DNA of 46,499 bases from Stenotrophomonas cyclobalanopsidis (GTDB lineage Bacteria > Pseudomonadota > Gammaproteobacteria > Xanthomonadales > Xanthomonadaceae). Position 1 is the stretch's first letter, and every line of letters starts with the position of its first letter. Below are positions 24,258 through 33,466 of this stretch, one piece after another. Made by a program: the position numbers and the translations under genes. The notes below the pieces were generated by a model that was not told the DNA's origin, searched no databases, and worked only from the letters and a program-made list of their open reading frames with translations. The stretch covers positions 1 through 46,499 of the forward strand of contig NZ_VYKI01000023.1 in NCBI RefSeq assembly GCF_008710035.1, written 5' to 3'.

Positions 24258-25178
24258 ATGGTCGAACACGCGCCCCATGTCCCTGTGAATCTACGCAAAT
24301 ACGTCCAGCGCCTGCAGGACAGCTTCCCCGTGGCCGTCGGCAAGCGCTTCGTCGACATCGACGTGCTCACCCAGGCCGCCTCGGTCTCCTTCTACGCCCT
24401 GCTCTCGATGGCACCGCTGCTGGTGCTGCTGCTGTGGCTGACCGCTTCGCTGTACCCGCCCGCGCAGCAGGCCCTGGTCGAGCAGATCAGCGCCGCCGCC
24501 GGCAGCAGCGCGGCCACCGTGGCCGAAACCGTGCTGAAGAACGCCGACAACCAGCCGGATGTCGGTTCGCTGGCGGGGCTGTGGAGCACCCTGCTGCTGT
24601 TCGTCGGCGCCACTGCGGTGTTTGCCCAGCTGCAGAACGCACTCAACCTGATCTTCCGCACCAGCGGCGAGCGGCTGGAGGGCATCAAGGCCTGGCTGCG
24701 CAAGCGCGTGTTCTCCTTCGGCGTGGTGCTGGCGCTGGGCTTCCTGCTGATCCTGTCGATGACCGCCACCACCATGCTGCAGGTGGCCTTCGCTCAACTG
24801 CCTTCGGTCCTGCCGGCCATCGGCTACCTCACCAGCCTGCTGCTGTACGCGGTCGGCTTTGCCTTCATGTACCACTATCTGCCGGACCGCCGCGTGGCCT
24901 GGCGGCAGGCCTTCATCGGCGGCGTCATCACCTCGGCGCTGTTCGCGCTGGGCCGCTATGGCATCGGCGTCTACATCGCCACCGTGGCCCCGGGCAGTGC
25001 CTACGGTTCGATGGGCGCACTGGTCATCTCGCTGGTCTGGATCTACTACGCCACCGTGGTGTTCTTCGTCGGCGCACTGATGACCGCGGTGATCGACGAG
25101 CGCCTGCGCGCCCGCAACCACCTGGCCGCTGCCGGCATCGACCCGGCCGAGGCCGGTCCGGTCACCGCCAGGGAGTAA
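24258..25178 (+). CDS. yihY: YihY/BrkB-family inner membrane protein
   Basis: A 306-aa membrane protein with about six hydrophobic segments. Family motifs are ASVSFYALLSMAPLLVLLL near the start, GSMGALVISLVWIYYATVVFFVGA near the end, and the RRVAWRQAFIGG loop. The family was once called ribonuclease BN, but that assignment is wrong; no firm activity is known. ATG 24258 is chosen because the family region begins soon after; the upstream extension is out of character. dnaG follows after 61 bases. Confidence 0.88.
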   Translation: MVEHAPHVPVNLRKYVQRLQDSFPVAVGKRFVDIDVLTQAASVSFYALLSMAPLLVLLLWLTASLYPPAQQALVEQISAAAGSSAATVAETVLKNADNQPDVGSLAGLWSTLLLFVGATAVFAQLQNALNLIFRTSGERLEGIKAWLRKRVFSFGVVLALGFLLILSMTATTMLQVAFAQLPSVLPAIGYLTSLLLYAVGFAFMYHYLPDRRVAWRQAFIGGVITSALFALGRYGIGVYIATVAPGSAYGSMGALVISLVWIYYATVVFFVGALMTAVIDERLRARNHLAAAGIDPAEAGPVTARE

Positions 25179-25239
25179 ACTAGGCGGATTGATCGTTCCG
25201 CCTTGCGTGGCCACCGGCCGCGCCCCTGCCCTGTTGCCC

Positions 25240-26982
25240 ATGGCCCGTATCCCCGACGCATTCATCGACGACCTGCTGGCCCGCTCCGACATCGTCGAGG
25301 TGGTGGGCAGCCGCGTTCCGCTGAAGCGCCAAGGCAAGGAGTACGCGGCGCGCTGCCCGTTCCATGACGAGCGCTCGGCCTCGTTCACGGTCTCGCCCAC
25401 CAAGCAGTTCTATCACTGCTTCGGCTGCGGCGCGCACGGCACCGCCATCAGCTTCCTGATGAACTACGACCGCCTCGAATTCCTCGATGCGGTGGATGAA
25501 CTGGCCAAGCGCGCCGGCATGGAAGTGCCGCGCAGCGAGAACCCGCGCAACGCCCAGCAGCAGGACGACAGCCGCGAGCTGTACTCGGCGCTGGATGCGG
25601 CGGCGAAGTTCTTCCAGAAGAACCTGGAAGGCAGCGAGAAGGCGCGTACCTACCTGGACGGCCGCGGCGTGGACGAGGAAAACCGCGCGCGCTTCCAGAT
25701 CGGTTATGCACTGGATGGCTACAGCGGCCTGCGCGACGCGCTGGGCAAGGACGAGCGGCGGATGAAGCTGCTCGACCGCGCCGGGCTGTTTTCCAAGAAC
25801 GACCGCGGCCACGTCTACGACAAGTTCCGCGACCGGGTGATGTTCCCGATCTTCGACCGCCGTGGCCGCGTCATCGCCTTCGGTGGTCGCGTGTTCGAGA
25901 AGGACGACGGCCCCAAGTACCTCAACTCGCCGGAAACCGCGCTGTTCCACAAGGGCCGCGAGCTGTACGGCCTGTGGCAGGTGCGCCAGGCCAACCAGAA
26001 GATCGAGCGGTTGATCGTCGTCGAGGGCTACATGGACGTGGTCTCGCTGTTCCAGTTCGGGGTCACCCAGGCGGTGGCCACGCTGGGCACGGCCACCACG
26101 CCGGACCATGCCGAGCTGCTGTTCCGCAATGCGCCGGACGTGTTCTTCTGCTTCGACGGCGACGCCGCCGGCCGCCGTGCCGGCTGGAAGGCGCTGGAAT
26201 CGGTGCTGCCGCGCATGAAGGACGGTCGCCAGGCGTTCTTCCTGTTCCTGCCCGATGGCGAGGATCCGGACACCATCGTGCGCAAGGAGGGCGCCGAGAT
26301 CTTCAACGACCGCCTGAAGCAGGCCACGCCGCTGTCGCAGTTCTTCTTCGATGAACTGACCCGCGAGATCAACCTCGGTACCCTGGACGGCAAGGCGCGC
26401 CTGGCCGAGCGGGCCAAGCCGATGCTGGCGCAGATTCCCGATGGCGCCTTCGGCGACCTGATGAAGCAGCAGCTGGCGCAGCTGACCGGCCTCGCGGGTG
26501 GCAACGCCGCAGCCGCGCGCGGCCCCATGCCGCAGCGCGCGCCGGCGCGGCAGATCCAGCCCATCGCCAAGCGCAGCCTGGTGCGTGGTGCCATCGCCGT
26601 GCTGCTGCAGCAGCCCTCGCTGGCGATGAGCCTGGGCGGCAAGCACCACTTCCAGGGCCTGCGCCTGCCCGGCGTGGAACTGCTGCTGGAATTGCTGGGG
26701 CTGGTCGAACAGCGCCCGGACATCAGCACCGGCGCCCTGCTGGAACATTTCGACGGCCGCGAAGAGCAGGCCTCGCTGCACACGCTGGCCGCGCAGACCA
26801 TGCCCGGCGACGAAGCGATGTGGACCCAGGAACTGCACGACGCCGTGGCCCAGCTGGAGAAACAACTGCTGGTGCAACGTCTGGACGAGCTGTTGGCAAA
26901 GCAGCGCCAGCAGGGCCTGGACGATACTGACAAGTACGAACTGCGCGAACTGCTGAAGGCCCGCGCCACCCTGCGCCTGTAG
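25240..26982 (+). CDS. dnaG: DNA primase
   Basis: A 580-aa replicative primase that makes RNA primers at the fork with DnaB. Domains in order: CHC2 zinc finger with Cys39, His42, Cys60 and Cys63; RNA polymerase core with TOPRIM motifs (VVEGYMDVVS and FDGDAAGRRA); C-terminal DnaB-binding helical domain (about 430-580). ATG 25240 starts the family sequence MARIPDAFIDDLLARSDIV. In E. coli rpoD follows dnaG; here it does not. Confidence 0.97.
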   Translation: MARIPDAFIDDLLARSDIVEVVGSRVPLKRQGKEYAARCPFHDERSASFTVSPTKQFYHCFGCGAHGTAISFLMNYDRLEFLDAVDELAKRAGMEVPRSENPRNAQQQDDSRELYSALDAAAKFFQKNLEGSEKARTYLDGRGVDEENRARFQIGYALDGYSGLRDALGKDERRMKLLDRAGLFSKNDRGHVYDKFRDRVMFPIFDRRGRVIAFGGRVFEKDDGPKYLNSPETALFHKGRELYGLWQVRQANQKIERLIVVEGYMDVVSLFQFGVTQAVATLGTATTPDHAELLFRNAPDVFFCFDGDAAGRRAGWKALESVLPRMKDGRQAFFLFLPDGEDPDTIVRKEGAEIFNDRLKQATPLSQFFFDELTREINLGTLDGKARLAERAKPMLAQIPDGAFGDLMKQQLAQLTGLAGGNAAAARGPMPQRAPARQIQPIAKRSLVRGAIAVLLQQPSLAMSLGGKHHFQGLRLPGVELLLELLGLVEQRPDISTGALLEHFDGREEQASLHTLAAQTMPGDEAMWTQELHDAVAQLEKQLLVQRLDELLAKQRQQGLDDTDKYELRELLKARATLRL

Positions 26983-27006
26983 CGGCAGCCCGACCACGGA
27001 GAGACC

Positions 27007-27507
27007 ATGCTGCTGCGCCTGACCTGCCTGCTGTTGCTGTCACTCTGCACGACCCTGTCCGCCTGGGCCGGGAACACACCGCTCAAGGAAGTCCGCCCCG
27101 GCCTGCATGCCGGCGGCCAGCCCAGTGCCGCACAGCTGCAGGCGCTGGCCGCGCAGGGCGTGCGCACCGTCATCGACCTGCGCCAGTCCGGCGAAGACCG
27201 TGGTTTCGACGAGACTGCCCAGGCCGAGGCCTTGGGCCTGCGCTACGTGCGCATTCCAGTGGCCGGCGCCGAGGGCCTGGATGCGGCCAACGTGCGCGCC
27301 GTGCACCAGGCGCTGCAGCAGAGTCAGGGCCCGGTGCTGCTGCACTGCGCCTCGGGCAACCGCGCCGGCGCCGTGCTCGGCCTGGTCAACGCCCGCTACG
27401 AACAGGCCAGCCCCGAGCAGGCCCTGCAGCTGGGCCGGCGCGCTGGCCTGACCTCACTGGAAGCGGCCACGCGGCAACGCCTGGCCGCACCCACCGCCCA
27501 TCCCTGA
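27007..27507 (+). CDS. Exported BLH-type (beta-lactamase-hydrolase-like) phosphatase domain protein
   Basis: A 166-aa protein with a signal peptide (about 1-21) and a compact dual-specificity-phosphatase-like domain: GLHAGGQPS, TVIDLR with the early Asp/Arg loop, and the P-loop HCASGNRAGA. The nucleophile Cys114 and Arg119 are spaced C-x4-R rather than the usual C-x5-R, as in the BLH/DUF442 group. The exported location is notable for a phosphatase. Substrate unknown. It begins 24 bases after dnaG and 27 bases before the transporter gene, so could be co-transcribed with both. Confidence 0.8.
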   Translation: MLLRLTCLLLLSLCTTLSAWAGNTPLKEVRPGLHAGGQPSAAQLQALAAQGVRTVIDLRQSGEDRGFDETAQAEALGLRYVRIPVAGAEGLDAANVRAVHQALQQSQGPVLLHCASGNRAGAVLGLVNARYEQASPEQALQLGRRAGLTSLEAATRQRLAAPTAHP

Positions 27508-27534
27508 CCCCCTGTAACGAGGAGCCTGCCCACC

Positions 27535-28506
27535 ATGACCCGCTGGTGGTCGCGCCTGCGACCGGACAACTTCACTCTCGCCCTGCTGTGCACCGTCGGC
27601 CTGGCCTCGCTGCTGCCGATGAAGGGCGCCGCCGCCATCGTGCTGGACGACGTCACCACCGTGGCCATCGCCGCGCTGTTCTTCCTGCATGGCGCGCGCC
27701 TGCCGCGCGAATCGATCATCGGCGGCATGCTGCACTGGCGGCTGCACCTGACCATCCTCGCCTGCACCTTCATCCTGTTCCCGCTGCTGGGCCTGCTGTT
27801 CAAGCCGCTGTCGGGCTGGCTGCTGACGCCGGAGCTGTACCTGGGCGTGCTGTTCCTGTGCACCCTGCCCTCCACCGTGCAGTCGTCCATCGCGTTCACG
27901 TCGATGGCGCGCGGCAACGTGCCGGCGGCGGTATGCAGCGCTTCGCTGTCGAGCATCCTCGGCGTGTTCCTCACGCCCCTGCTGCTGACCGCGCTGGCCG
28001 GTACCTCCGGTGGCGTGCACGATCCGCTGCATGCCATCGGCGGCATCATGCTGCAGCTGCTGGTGCCGTTCGTGGCCGGCCACCTGCTGCGGCCGTGGAT
28101 TGCCGGCTGGGTGGAAAAGCAGCGCGCGCTGCTGCGCTACACCGACCAGGCCACCATCCTGCTGGTGGTGTATTCGGCGTTTGGCGAAGCGGTGACCGAA
28201 GGGCTGTGGAGCAAGACGCCGCTGCTGTCCCTGTTCGCCGTGGCCGTGGTGGCCGCCGTGCTGCTGGGCATCGCGATGCCGCTCATCACCTTCCTGGCCC
28301 GCCGCCTGCACTTCAACCGCGAGGACGAGATCGCCATCGTGTTCTGCGGCTCGAAGAAGAGCCTGGCCACCGGCGTGCCGATCGCCAAGGTGCTGTTCGC
28401 CGGTGGCAGCCTGGGCGCCATCGTGCTGCCGGTGATGATCTACCACCAGATCCAGCTGATCGTCTGCGGCGTGATCGCGCAGCGGTATGCGAAGCGCGCG
28501 CCCTGA
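27535..28506 (+). CDS. Bile acid:sodium symporter-family transporter (YfeH-like)
   Basis: A 323-aa inner-membrane protein with about ten hydrophobic segments, of the SBF-like group (PF13593 type). Family features are GARLPRESIIGG after TM2, STVQSSIAFTSMARGN in the middle and FCGSKKSLATGVPIA near the end. Substrate is unknown; these are not necessarily bile acid carriers. SD GAGGAG lies upstream of ATG 27535, and a terminator overlaps the stop codon. Confidence 0.88.
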   Translation: MTRWWSRLRPDNFTLALLCTVGLASLLPMKGAAAIVLDDVTTVAIAALFFLHGARLPRESIIGGMLHWRLHLTILACTFILFPLLGLLFKPLSGWLLTPELYLGVLFLCTLPSTVQSSIAFTSMARGNVPAAVCSASLSSILGVFLTPLLLTALAGTSGGVHDPLHAIGGIMLQLLVPFVAGHLLRPWIAGWVEKQRALLRYTDQATILLVVYSAFGEAVTEGLWSKTPLLSLFAVAVVAAVLLGIAMPLITFLARRLHFNREDEIAIVFCGSKKSLATGVPIAKVLFAGGSLGAIVLPVMIYHQIQLIVCGVIAQRYAKRAP

Positions 28507-28524
28507 TTGGGCGCCCGGTTTTTT
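28498..28524 (+). terminator. Rho-independent terminator after the symporter gene
   Basis: GCGCCC-TGATT-GGGCGC followed by CCGG and six T. The loop contains the TGA stop codon. Confidence 0.8.
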
Positions 28525-28535
28525 GTGCGGAGCCC

Positions 28536-28583
28536 ATCCACGCGTGGCGTGGATCTACTGTAGAGCCGAGCCCATGCTCGGCT
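28536..28583. repeat. Two adjacent SMAG palindromes
   Basis: An inverted copy at 28536-28558 (ATCCACGC stem, ending CTAC) and a direct copy at 28560-28583 (GTAGAGCCGAGCCC stem) lie back to back. Confidence 0.88.
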
Positions 28584-28589
28584 GATTGC

Positions 28590-28970
28590 CGCCGCTGATC
28601 CACGATCGCCGCTGCGATATCGTGCAGCACCCGGGCATTGCGCTCCACGTCACTCCCCGACTCGCCGATGGCAGTCAGGCTGCAGGTCTTGCTGCCGCCC
28701 GTCCAGGCAAGTTCGACGCGGGTGCGACCGCCGCTGTCCACGGTCTTGCCCATCTGTGCGGGAGTGCCGTTCACCCTGGTGTCGCCTCCGCGATCGCCTC
28801 GATCTGCGTGCCTGCAGCGATGGAATTGTTCTCGCTGAACTCCACAATGCCGACACCCTCCAGCCGGTAGAAGCGGCTCAGGCCCGAAGAGGTTCCTCTA
28901 TCCAGCCTGCCACTGGGCTCCCTGCCGATCAGCTCCGCCGGTCCCGGCAGACTGCCTTCCAGCGTACTGG
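28590..28970 (-). pseudogene. Frameshifted, 5'-truncated remnant of an unknown protein
   Basis: Two minus-strand frames together read like one protein. About 28965-28800 gives ...SRFYRLEGVGIVEFSENN then SIAAGTQIEAIAEATPG-stop; from about 28800 the other frame gives GGDTRVNGTPAQMGKTVD, then RVELAWTGGSKTC and ERNARVLHDIAAAIVD. The join near 28795-28800 suggests a single indel. No start codon lies upstream before a decayed SMAG, and the C-terminal end runs into SMAG copies. I do not recognise the family. The rest of 28507-29004 shows only SMAG elements. Confidence 0.55.
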
Positions 28971-28972
28971 GT

Positions 28973-28996
28973 GGCCACGCATGGCGTGGATAAGCT
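28973..28996 (-). repeat. Decayed SMAG palindrome
   Basis: CCACGCATGGCGTGG core with GTAG displaced by three bases on the minus strand, at the truncated end of the pseudogene. Confidence 0.5.
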
Positions 28997-29004
28997 ACCC
29001 GACG

Positions 29005-29763
29005 CTACTGCTCCACCAGCGTGCCGACACTCAGCGCCGGCATCCACAGCCGCAGGTCGTACTGGCGCCTGGCATCGGTATCGACCTCAGGCGCCCGCGC
29101 CGACTGCTCGCGTATCGGCAACGCCTTGCAGCGATCCAGGCAGGCCCATAAACCGCCGCGCTGCGCGTCCAGCCGCACGCTGTAGATATCCAGGTCGCGA
29201 AGCAGTGATGCCATCGGCTGAGTCTGCATCTCCGGCGGCGCATCGGCCGGCCGCTGCAGCATGGCGTGCACATTGCCGGTCAGCACCAGCATGCGCGCGC
29301 CAGCCGGCAGGCGTTGGTACAGCCGCCGCAACTCGGCCGCCATGCGGTCGTCGCGTGCCTGATTGCCGCCATCGCTTTTGTCGACGTCATAGCCGACCAC
29401 GTCGATGGCACGTCCCTGTGCCTTCAGCGCGCGCAGGTCTTCGATCATCGCCAGCATGTCGCGGCTGCGACGGCCATCGTGCTGGTCATCGCGCACGTTC
29501 CAGAACGCACGGCCGCGCAGGCGCTGGCGGGCCGCCGCCCCGCCATCGGAAGCCAGGTAATCGCGCAGCGTGGGGTTTTCGCCGCGTGGCAGTTCCAGTG
29601 CCAGCAGCGGCGTCTCGCGTGTGCCGTGGAATTTGCCCAGCACCAGCATGCGGTGGTCAGCGGCGTGCTGGCGGATCTCCGCGGCAGTGTCATCGGCATG
29701 CGCGGTCACGGCCATGCCCAGCGCCAGGATCAGCGCGGTGGTCCAACGGAAGATCGAATGCAT
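29005..29763 (-). CDS. Exported protein of unknown function, HGTRE-motif (possible ChaN/EreA-like fold)
   Basis: A 252-aa protein with a signal peptide (about 1-23). The motif VLGKFHGTRETPLLAL near residue 40, and a conserved GNVHAM about 60 residues before the C-terminus, recall proteins related to ChaN and erythromycin esterase that have a G-E-x-H-G-T motif, although the usual Glu is Lys here. Two Cys in WACLDRCKA may bond. Function cannot be assigned. ATG 29763 opens the signal peptide; AAAGGA precedes at long spacing. Confidence 0.65.
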   Translation of the reverse strand: MHSIFRWTTALILALGMAVTAHADDTAAEIRQHAADHRMLVLGKFHGTRETPLLALELPRGENPTLRDYLASDGGAAARQRLRGRAFWNVRDDQHDGRRSRDMLAMIEDLRALKAQGRAIDVVGYDVDKSDGGNQARDDRMAAELRRLYQRLPAGARMLVLTGNVHAMLQRPADAPPEMQTQPMASLLRDLDIYSVRLDAQRGGLWACLDRCKALPIREQSARAPEVDTDARRQYDLRLWMPALSVGTLVEQ

Positions 29764-29827
29764 CCCTGCGGCTTCCTTTCCCTGGGGGCAGGAACAGCAA
29801 TGGCGACGCCGCTGGAAGAGATCAAGT

Positions 29828-29944
29828 GTAGCGCCGAGCCCACGCTCGGCTGCGCTTCCAACCAACCCTCAGCCGAGCATGGGCTCGGCTCTACAGGACC
29901 ACGCCCGACTCAGCGTTCCAGTGGATCCACGCCATGCGTGAGTG
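29828..29944. repeat. Cluster of three SMAG palindromes
   Basis: 29828-29851 (direct), 29871-29894 (inverted, same AGCCGAGC stem type) and a partial copy at 29921-29944 (GTGGATCCACGCC). They fill the gap upstream of the exported protein gene and downstream of ctaB. Confidence 0.85.
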
Positions 29945-29954
29945 CACCACCGCC

Positions 29955-30848
29955 TCACATCCAGGGCAAAATCCAGTGGTCCACCAGCAGGAAGGCGAAC
30001 AGCGCCATCAGGTACACGATGGAGTACTGGAACATCTTCATCGAGAACAGCTCATCCGGCGGGTTCAGCATGCGCCAGGCGTACCAGAGGAACACGGCAT
30101 TGAGCACGATCGCGCCGCCCAGGTAGAACGGGCCGCTCATGCCCACCAGGTACGGCACCACGCACACCAGCGCCAGCACCACCGAATACACCAGAATCTG
30201 CTTGCGCGTGTGCACCACGCCGTGGGTGACCGGCAGCATCGGGATCTTCGCCTTGGCGTAGTCCTCGCGGCGGAAGATCGCCAGCGCCCAGAAGTGCGGC
30301 GGCGTCCAGATGAAGATGATCAGCACCAGCAGCGACGAATACGCCCAGTCCGACGAACCCTGCATGCCGGTGATCGCCGCCCAGCCCAGCATCGGCGGCA
30401 TCGCGCCGGCCAGGCCGCCGATGACGATGTTCTGCGAGGTCGCGCGCTTCAGGTACACGGTGTAGATCACCGCATAGCCGATCAGCGAGGCGAAGGTCAG
30501 CACCGCGGTGATCCAGTTCACCCACAGCAGCAGGATCGCCATCGACAGCACGATCAGCACGCCGGCAAACACCAGCACCTGCCACGGCTTGACCTTGCCC
30601 ACCACCAGCGGGCGCCACGAGGTACGCGCCATCTGCGCATCGATGTGCGCATCCAGCAGCTGGTTGATGGCCGCGGCAGCCGAGGCAGCCAGCCAGATGC
30701 CGAGGAAGCCGAGTGCACCGGCGCGCACCTGTTCCCAGCTGGGCACGCCCGGAATGGCCAGGACCATGCCGACCAGGGCGGTGAAAACGATCAGGGCCAC
30801 GACCTTGGGTTTGGTCAGGTCCCAGTACTGGCGATATCTGGAAAACAT
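29955..30848 (-). CDS. cyoE: Protoheme IX farnesyltransferase (heme O synthase)
   Basis: A 297-aa inner-membrane prenyltransferase of the UbiA superfamily that adds a farnesyl group to heme B, giving heme O. Seven or more hydrophobic segments; the Asp-rich prenyl-diphosphate motif appears as [20 protein letters not shown] and the second as [11 protein letters not shown]. It follows ctaA by four bases, and both make heme A for the oxidase encoded upstream. Also called ctaB. Confidence 0.96.
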   Translation of the reverse strand: MFSRYRQYWDLTKPKVVALIVFTALVGMVLAIPGVPSWEQVRAGALGFLGIWLAASAAAAINQLLDAHIDAQMARTSWRPLVVGKVKPWQVLVFAGVLIVLSMAILLLWVNWITAVLTFASLIGYAVIYTVYLKRATSQNIVIGGLAGAMPPMLGWAAITGMQGSSDWAYSSLLVLIIFIWTPPHFWALAIFRREDYAKAKIPMLPVTHGVVHTRKQILVYSVVLALVCVVPYLVGMSGPFYLGGAIVLNAVFLWYAWRMLNPPDELFSMKMFQYSIVYLMALFAFLLVDHWILPWM

Positions 30849-30852
30849 GGAA

Positions 30853-32016
30853 TCAGTCCGGGGCACGCAGGCGGGCCAGCAGGCTGACCAGTACGAACAA
30901 CAAAGCAACGGCCACGCCGTTGTGGGCCACGGCCACTTCCAGCGGCAGGGCCAGCTTCACGTTGAGGATGCCCAGGGTGACCTGCAGCACCAGCAGCGCC
31001 ACCAGCGCGCTGGCCCAGCCACGCATGCTGGGCACGCGGAACAGGCGCAGGCCCAGCCACAGCAGGTAGGCAGCCACGACGATCGCGAACAGGCGGTGCG
31101 CCATCTGGATGGCGATGCGCGAGGCGCCGTCCAGCACGCCCCCTTCGTAATCCACGCCGATGCCGCGCCACAGGGTGAAGCCCTCGGCGAAGTTGTGCTG
31201 CGGCCACCACTGGTTGGCGCAGCGCGGGAAGTTGTCCAGCGAAGCACTGCCGCCGCCGCAGGCCAGCGCGGCATAGTTGGCGCTGACCCAGCCGCCGAGG
31301 GCGATCTGGGTGACCAGCACCGCCACGCCGATGCGCAGCAGCCACTTCAGCTTGGGCGCTTCGGCCAGGGTGATCGGCAGGTGGGTGGCACGCCAGGCCA
31401 TCCACACCAGCAGGGCGAACATCAGCATGCCGCCCAGCAGGTGACCCATCACCACGATAGGTTTCAGCAGCAGGGTCACCGTCCACATGCCCAGCAGGGC
31501 CTGGAAGATCACCACTGCCAGGGTGAGCAGCGCAGCGCGTGCCAGGTCGATGTTGCTCCAGCGCAGCGCGGCGATCAGCAGGATCGCCTCGCCGGTCAGG
31601 GCCAGGATGCTGGCGGTGCCATGCCAGCCCATCATGTACAGCGGTATGCCGGCGGCCACCAGTACGCAGGCGGTCACCACCGCCGTGCTGCCGAAGCGCC
31701 GCCTGCGGGTGGTCAGCAGGGCCAGGGTGAGGATCTCGATACCCAGCGCGCCGGCCAGGAAGCGGTGCACCTGCTCGCGCCAGGCCTTGTGGGTTTCCAG
31801 CGGGCGGATCTCGGCGGCCGGGTGGCCAATGGTCTCTTCCACGTGCTGCGGCCAGGTGGCCTGGCCATAGCAGGTTGGCCAGTCCGGGCAGCTCAGGCCG
31901 GCATCGGACAGGCGGACGAAGGCACCGAACATGATCGTACTGGCGGTCATGATCATGGCGAACCACGCCAGGCGGTGGAAGTTGCGATGCAGCGCCGGAC
32001 GCGCGGAAAGGCTCAT
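30853..32016 (-). CDS. ctaA: Heme A synthase (CtaA/Cox15)
   Basis: A 387-aa inner-membrane enzyme that oxidises heme O to heme A. Eight hydrophobic segments; conserved [22 protein letters not shown] at the first, and heme-ligating His residues in EQVHRFLAG and MAHRLFA. ATG 32016 is preferred over the in-frame TTG one codon upstream. Starts ten bases after the upstream gene's stop; part of the oxidase operon. Confidence 0.95.
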   Translation of the reverse strand: MSLSARPALHRNFHRLAWFAMIMTASTIMFGAFVRLSDAGLSCPDWPTCYGQATWPQHVEETIGHPAAEIRPLETHKAWREQVHRFLAGALGIEILTLALLTTRRRRFGSTAVVTACVLVAAGIPLYMMGWHGTASILALTGEAILLIAALRWSNIDLARAALLTLAVVIFQALLGMWTVTLLLKPIVVMGHLLGGMLMFALLVWMAWRATHLPITLAEAPKLKWLLRIGVAVLVTQIALGGWVSANYAALACGGGSASLDNFPRCANQWWPQHNFAEGFTLWRGIGVDYEGGVLDGASRIAIQMAHRLFAIVVAAYLLWLGLRLFRVPSMRGWASALVALLVLQVTLGILNVKLALPLEVAVAHNGVAVALLFVLVSLLARLRAPD

Positions 32017-32026
32017 CAAACAGGAC

Positions 32027-32596
32027 TCACTTCAGTTTCAGCAACGTGGCCATGTCCTTGCGCAGGCCACCCAGGTCGGAACCGGGGGCATGGCGCATGA
32101 TCACGAAGCCGTTCGGATCGATCACGTAGACCGGCAGTCCCGCCGGATCATCGACGCCCGGCAATGCCGCGCGCAGGGCTGGCGACGGGGCCAGCGGCCG
32201 CAGCGCGGGCAGCGAGGCGATCGACGCCGGTGGCGTACCCAGCCACAGGATCTCGACATTATCGGCGTTATGGCCGAACAGCTGCCACACCTTGCCCAGT
32301 CCCTGCGACAAAGTGACGCACTGCGCATCGCAGGCGCCGGCGGGGGCCACCAGCAACCGCCAGGTCCGCGCTTCGGGGTTCCAGGGGTAGGCCTGGCCGT
32401 TGGCCAGGGTGGGCGCCTGCTGGCGCAGATCCACCGGCGGCTGCAGCAGCTGCCCGGCATTGCGGTGCCCGGTGGGCTGCCAGCCGGTGAAGCGCAGCAC
32501 GGCGGCCAGCGCCATCGCCCCGAAGAACACGGCGAACAGCAGCACCAGGGTCCGGCGGCCGGAACCGCGCGCCTGCGGGGAGGTGGCAGTGTTCAT
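32027..32596 (-). CDS. Membrane-anchored protein of the cytochrome oxidase cluster, unknown function
   Basis: A 189-aa protein with one N-terminal hydrophobic segment (about 17-37) and an extracytoplasmic remainder. It has two Cys as C-D-A-Q-C and a C-terminal PVYVIDPNGFVIMRHAPG segment that resembles the end of thioredoxin-like SCO proteins, hinting at a copper or redox role in oxidase assembly (inference). The Cys pair is C-x3-C, as in SCO. ATG 32605 is an alternative start. Lies between SURF1 and ctaA. Confidence 0.75.
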   Translation of the reverse strand: MNTATSPQARGSGRRTLVLLFAVFFGAMALAAVLRFTGWQPTGHRNAGQLLQPPVDLRQQAPTLANGQAYPWNPEARTWRLLVAPAGACDAQCVTLSQGLGKVWQLFGHNADNVEILWLGTPPASIASLPALRPLAPSPALRAALPGVDDPAGLPVYVIDPNGFVIMRHAPGSDLGGLRKDMATLLKLK

Positions 32597-32632
32597 GCGG
32601 GGCATTTTCTCATGGTTGGGAAAGGGATGCCG

Positions 32633-32696
32633 GTGGTGCCGGCCGCTGGCCGGCATCCAGGAAACCGGGGGATTGCCAGCCAGCGGCCGGCACTAG
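32633..32696. repeat. Inverted pair of SMAG palindromes
   Basis: 32633-32656 (GTGGTGCCGGCCGC...) and mirror 32674-32696, both with the TGCCGGCC-type stem and slightly altered GTAG ends. The second covers the last codons of the SURF1 gene, contributing its C-terminal residues. Confidence 0.75.
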
Positions 32697-33409
32697 CGGG
32701 CAACGGGGCGCTTCCGGCGCCGTTCGAGCACCAGCGCGACCACCAGCACGGTCAGCGCCAGGCCGAACCACTGCACGGCGTAGCCCAGGTGGCGCTGCGG
32801 CGGCAGCGTGTTCGGCAGCAGGTCGAGGTCACGCGCATCGCCGAACGGCAGGGCCGGGTCCAGGCGCAGCACCCGGTCGGGCAGCGCGGCCAACCCCAGC
32901 GCGCGGGCCACGCCCTCGGCAGGCAGGCGGCTGGCCAACCAGCGTCCGGGCTCGCCGGTGCTGGAGAAGGCCGGCCCCAGCGCCAGGCCGGCCGCAGGCG
33001 GCGGTGCAAGCAACCCGCGCACCGTCACCGGCGATGGCGGCGGGGGCACCTGCGGCAAGGTGCGATCCGGCGGCAGCGCGCGCCAGCCCAGGTCGACCAG
33101 CAGCACGCTGCCGCCGTCACTGCGGAAGGGTCGATAGATCTTCACCCCGGCACGGCCCTGCCGGGTCTGGTTGTCCAGCAGCACCACCCCCGGCAGGAAG
33201 CGGCCATGGTCGGCCACGCCGTGCAACGCCCCCGGTGCCGCCAGCGCCTGCGCCAGCGGCAGCGACTGCGCCACCGCCGGCCCCTGCGCATCGAGCAGCG
33301 CCTGTTTGGCGTGCATGCGCTGCAGCTGCCAGAACCCCAGCGCGGTGAACGCGGCCATCGCCAGCACCGCCATCAGCCAGCCGATCGCGCGTGTGTGCTG
33401 GCGCATCAT
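32693..33409 (-). CDS. SURF1-family cytochrome oxidase biogenesis protein
   Basis: A 238-aa inner-membrane protein with transmembrane helices at both ends (about 9-27 and 208-228) and a periplasmic middle, the SURF1 layout. Motifs: ALGFWQLQRMHAKQALL, VLLDNQTRQGRAGVKIYRPF and HLGYAVQWFGLALT. It helps place heme A in subunit I. ATG 33409 is followed directly by another ATG; GGAC lies upstream. It is divergent from the small membrane protein gene at 33467. Confidence 0.9.
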   Translation of the reverse strand: MMRQHTRAIGWLMAVLAMAAFTALGFWQLQRMHAKQALLDAQGPAVAQSLPLAQALAAPGALHGVADHGRFLPGVVLLDNQTRQGRAGVKIYRPFRSDGGSVLLVDLGWRALPPDRTLPQVPPPPSPVTVRGLLAPPPAAGLALGPAFSSTGEPGRWLASRLPAEGVARALGLAALPDRVLRLDPALPFGDARDLDLLPNTLPPQRHLGYAVQWFGLALTVLVVALVLERRRKRPVAR

Positions 33410-33466
33410 GACAAGTCCACGCAAACGCGGTCAGATAGGCACATCCACCCTGCCCTCGAGCCGCGC

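Noticed and set aside
25180..26997. Minus-strand 605-codon frame opposite dnaG
   Set aside because: Antisense shadow of dnaG with no recognisable domain.
28586..28870. Plus-strand 94-codon frame
   Set aside because: It runs opposite to the decayed minus-strand gene and its composition looks like a shadow.
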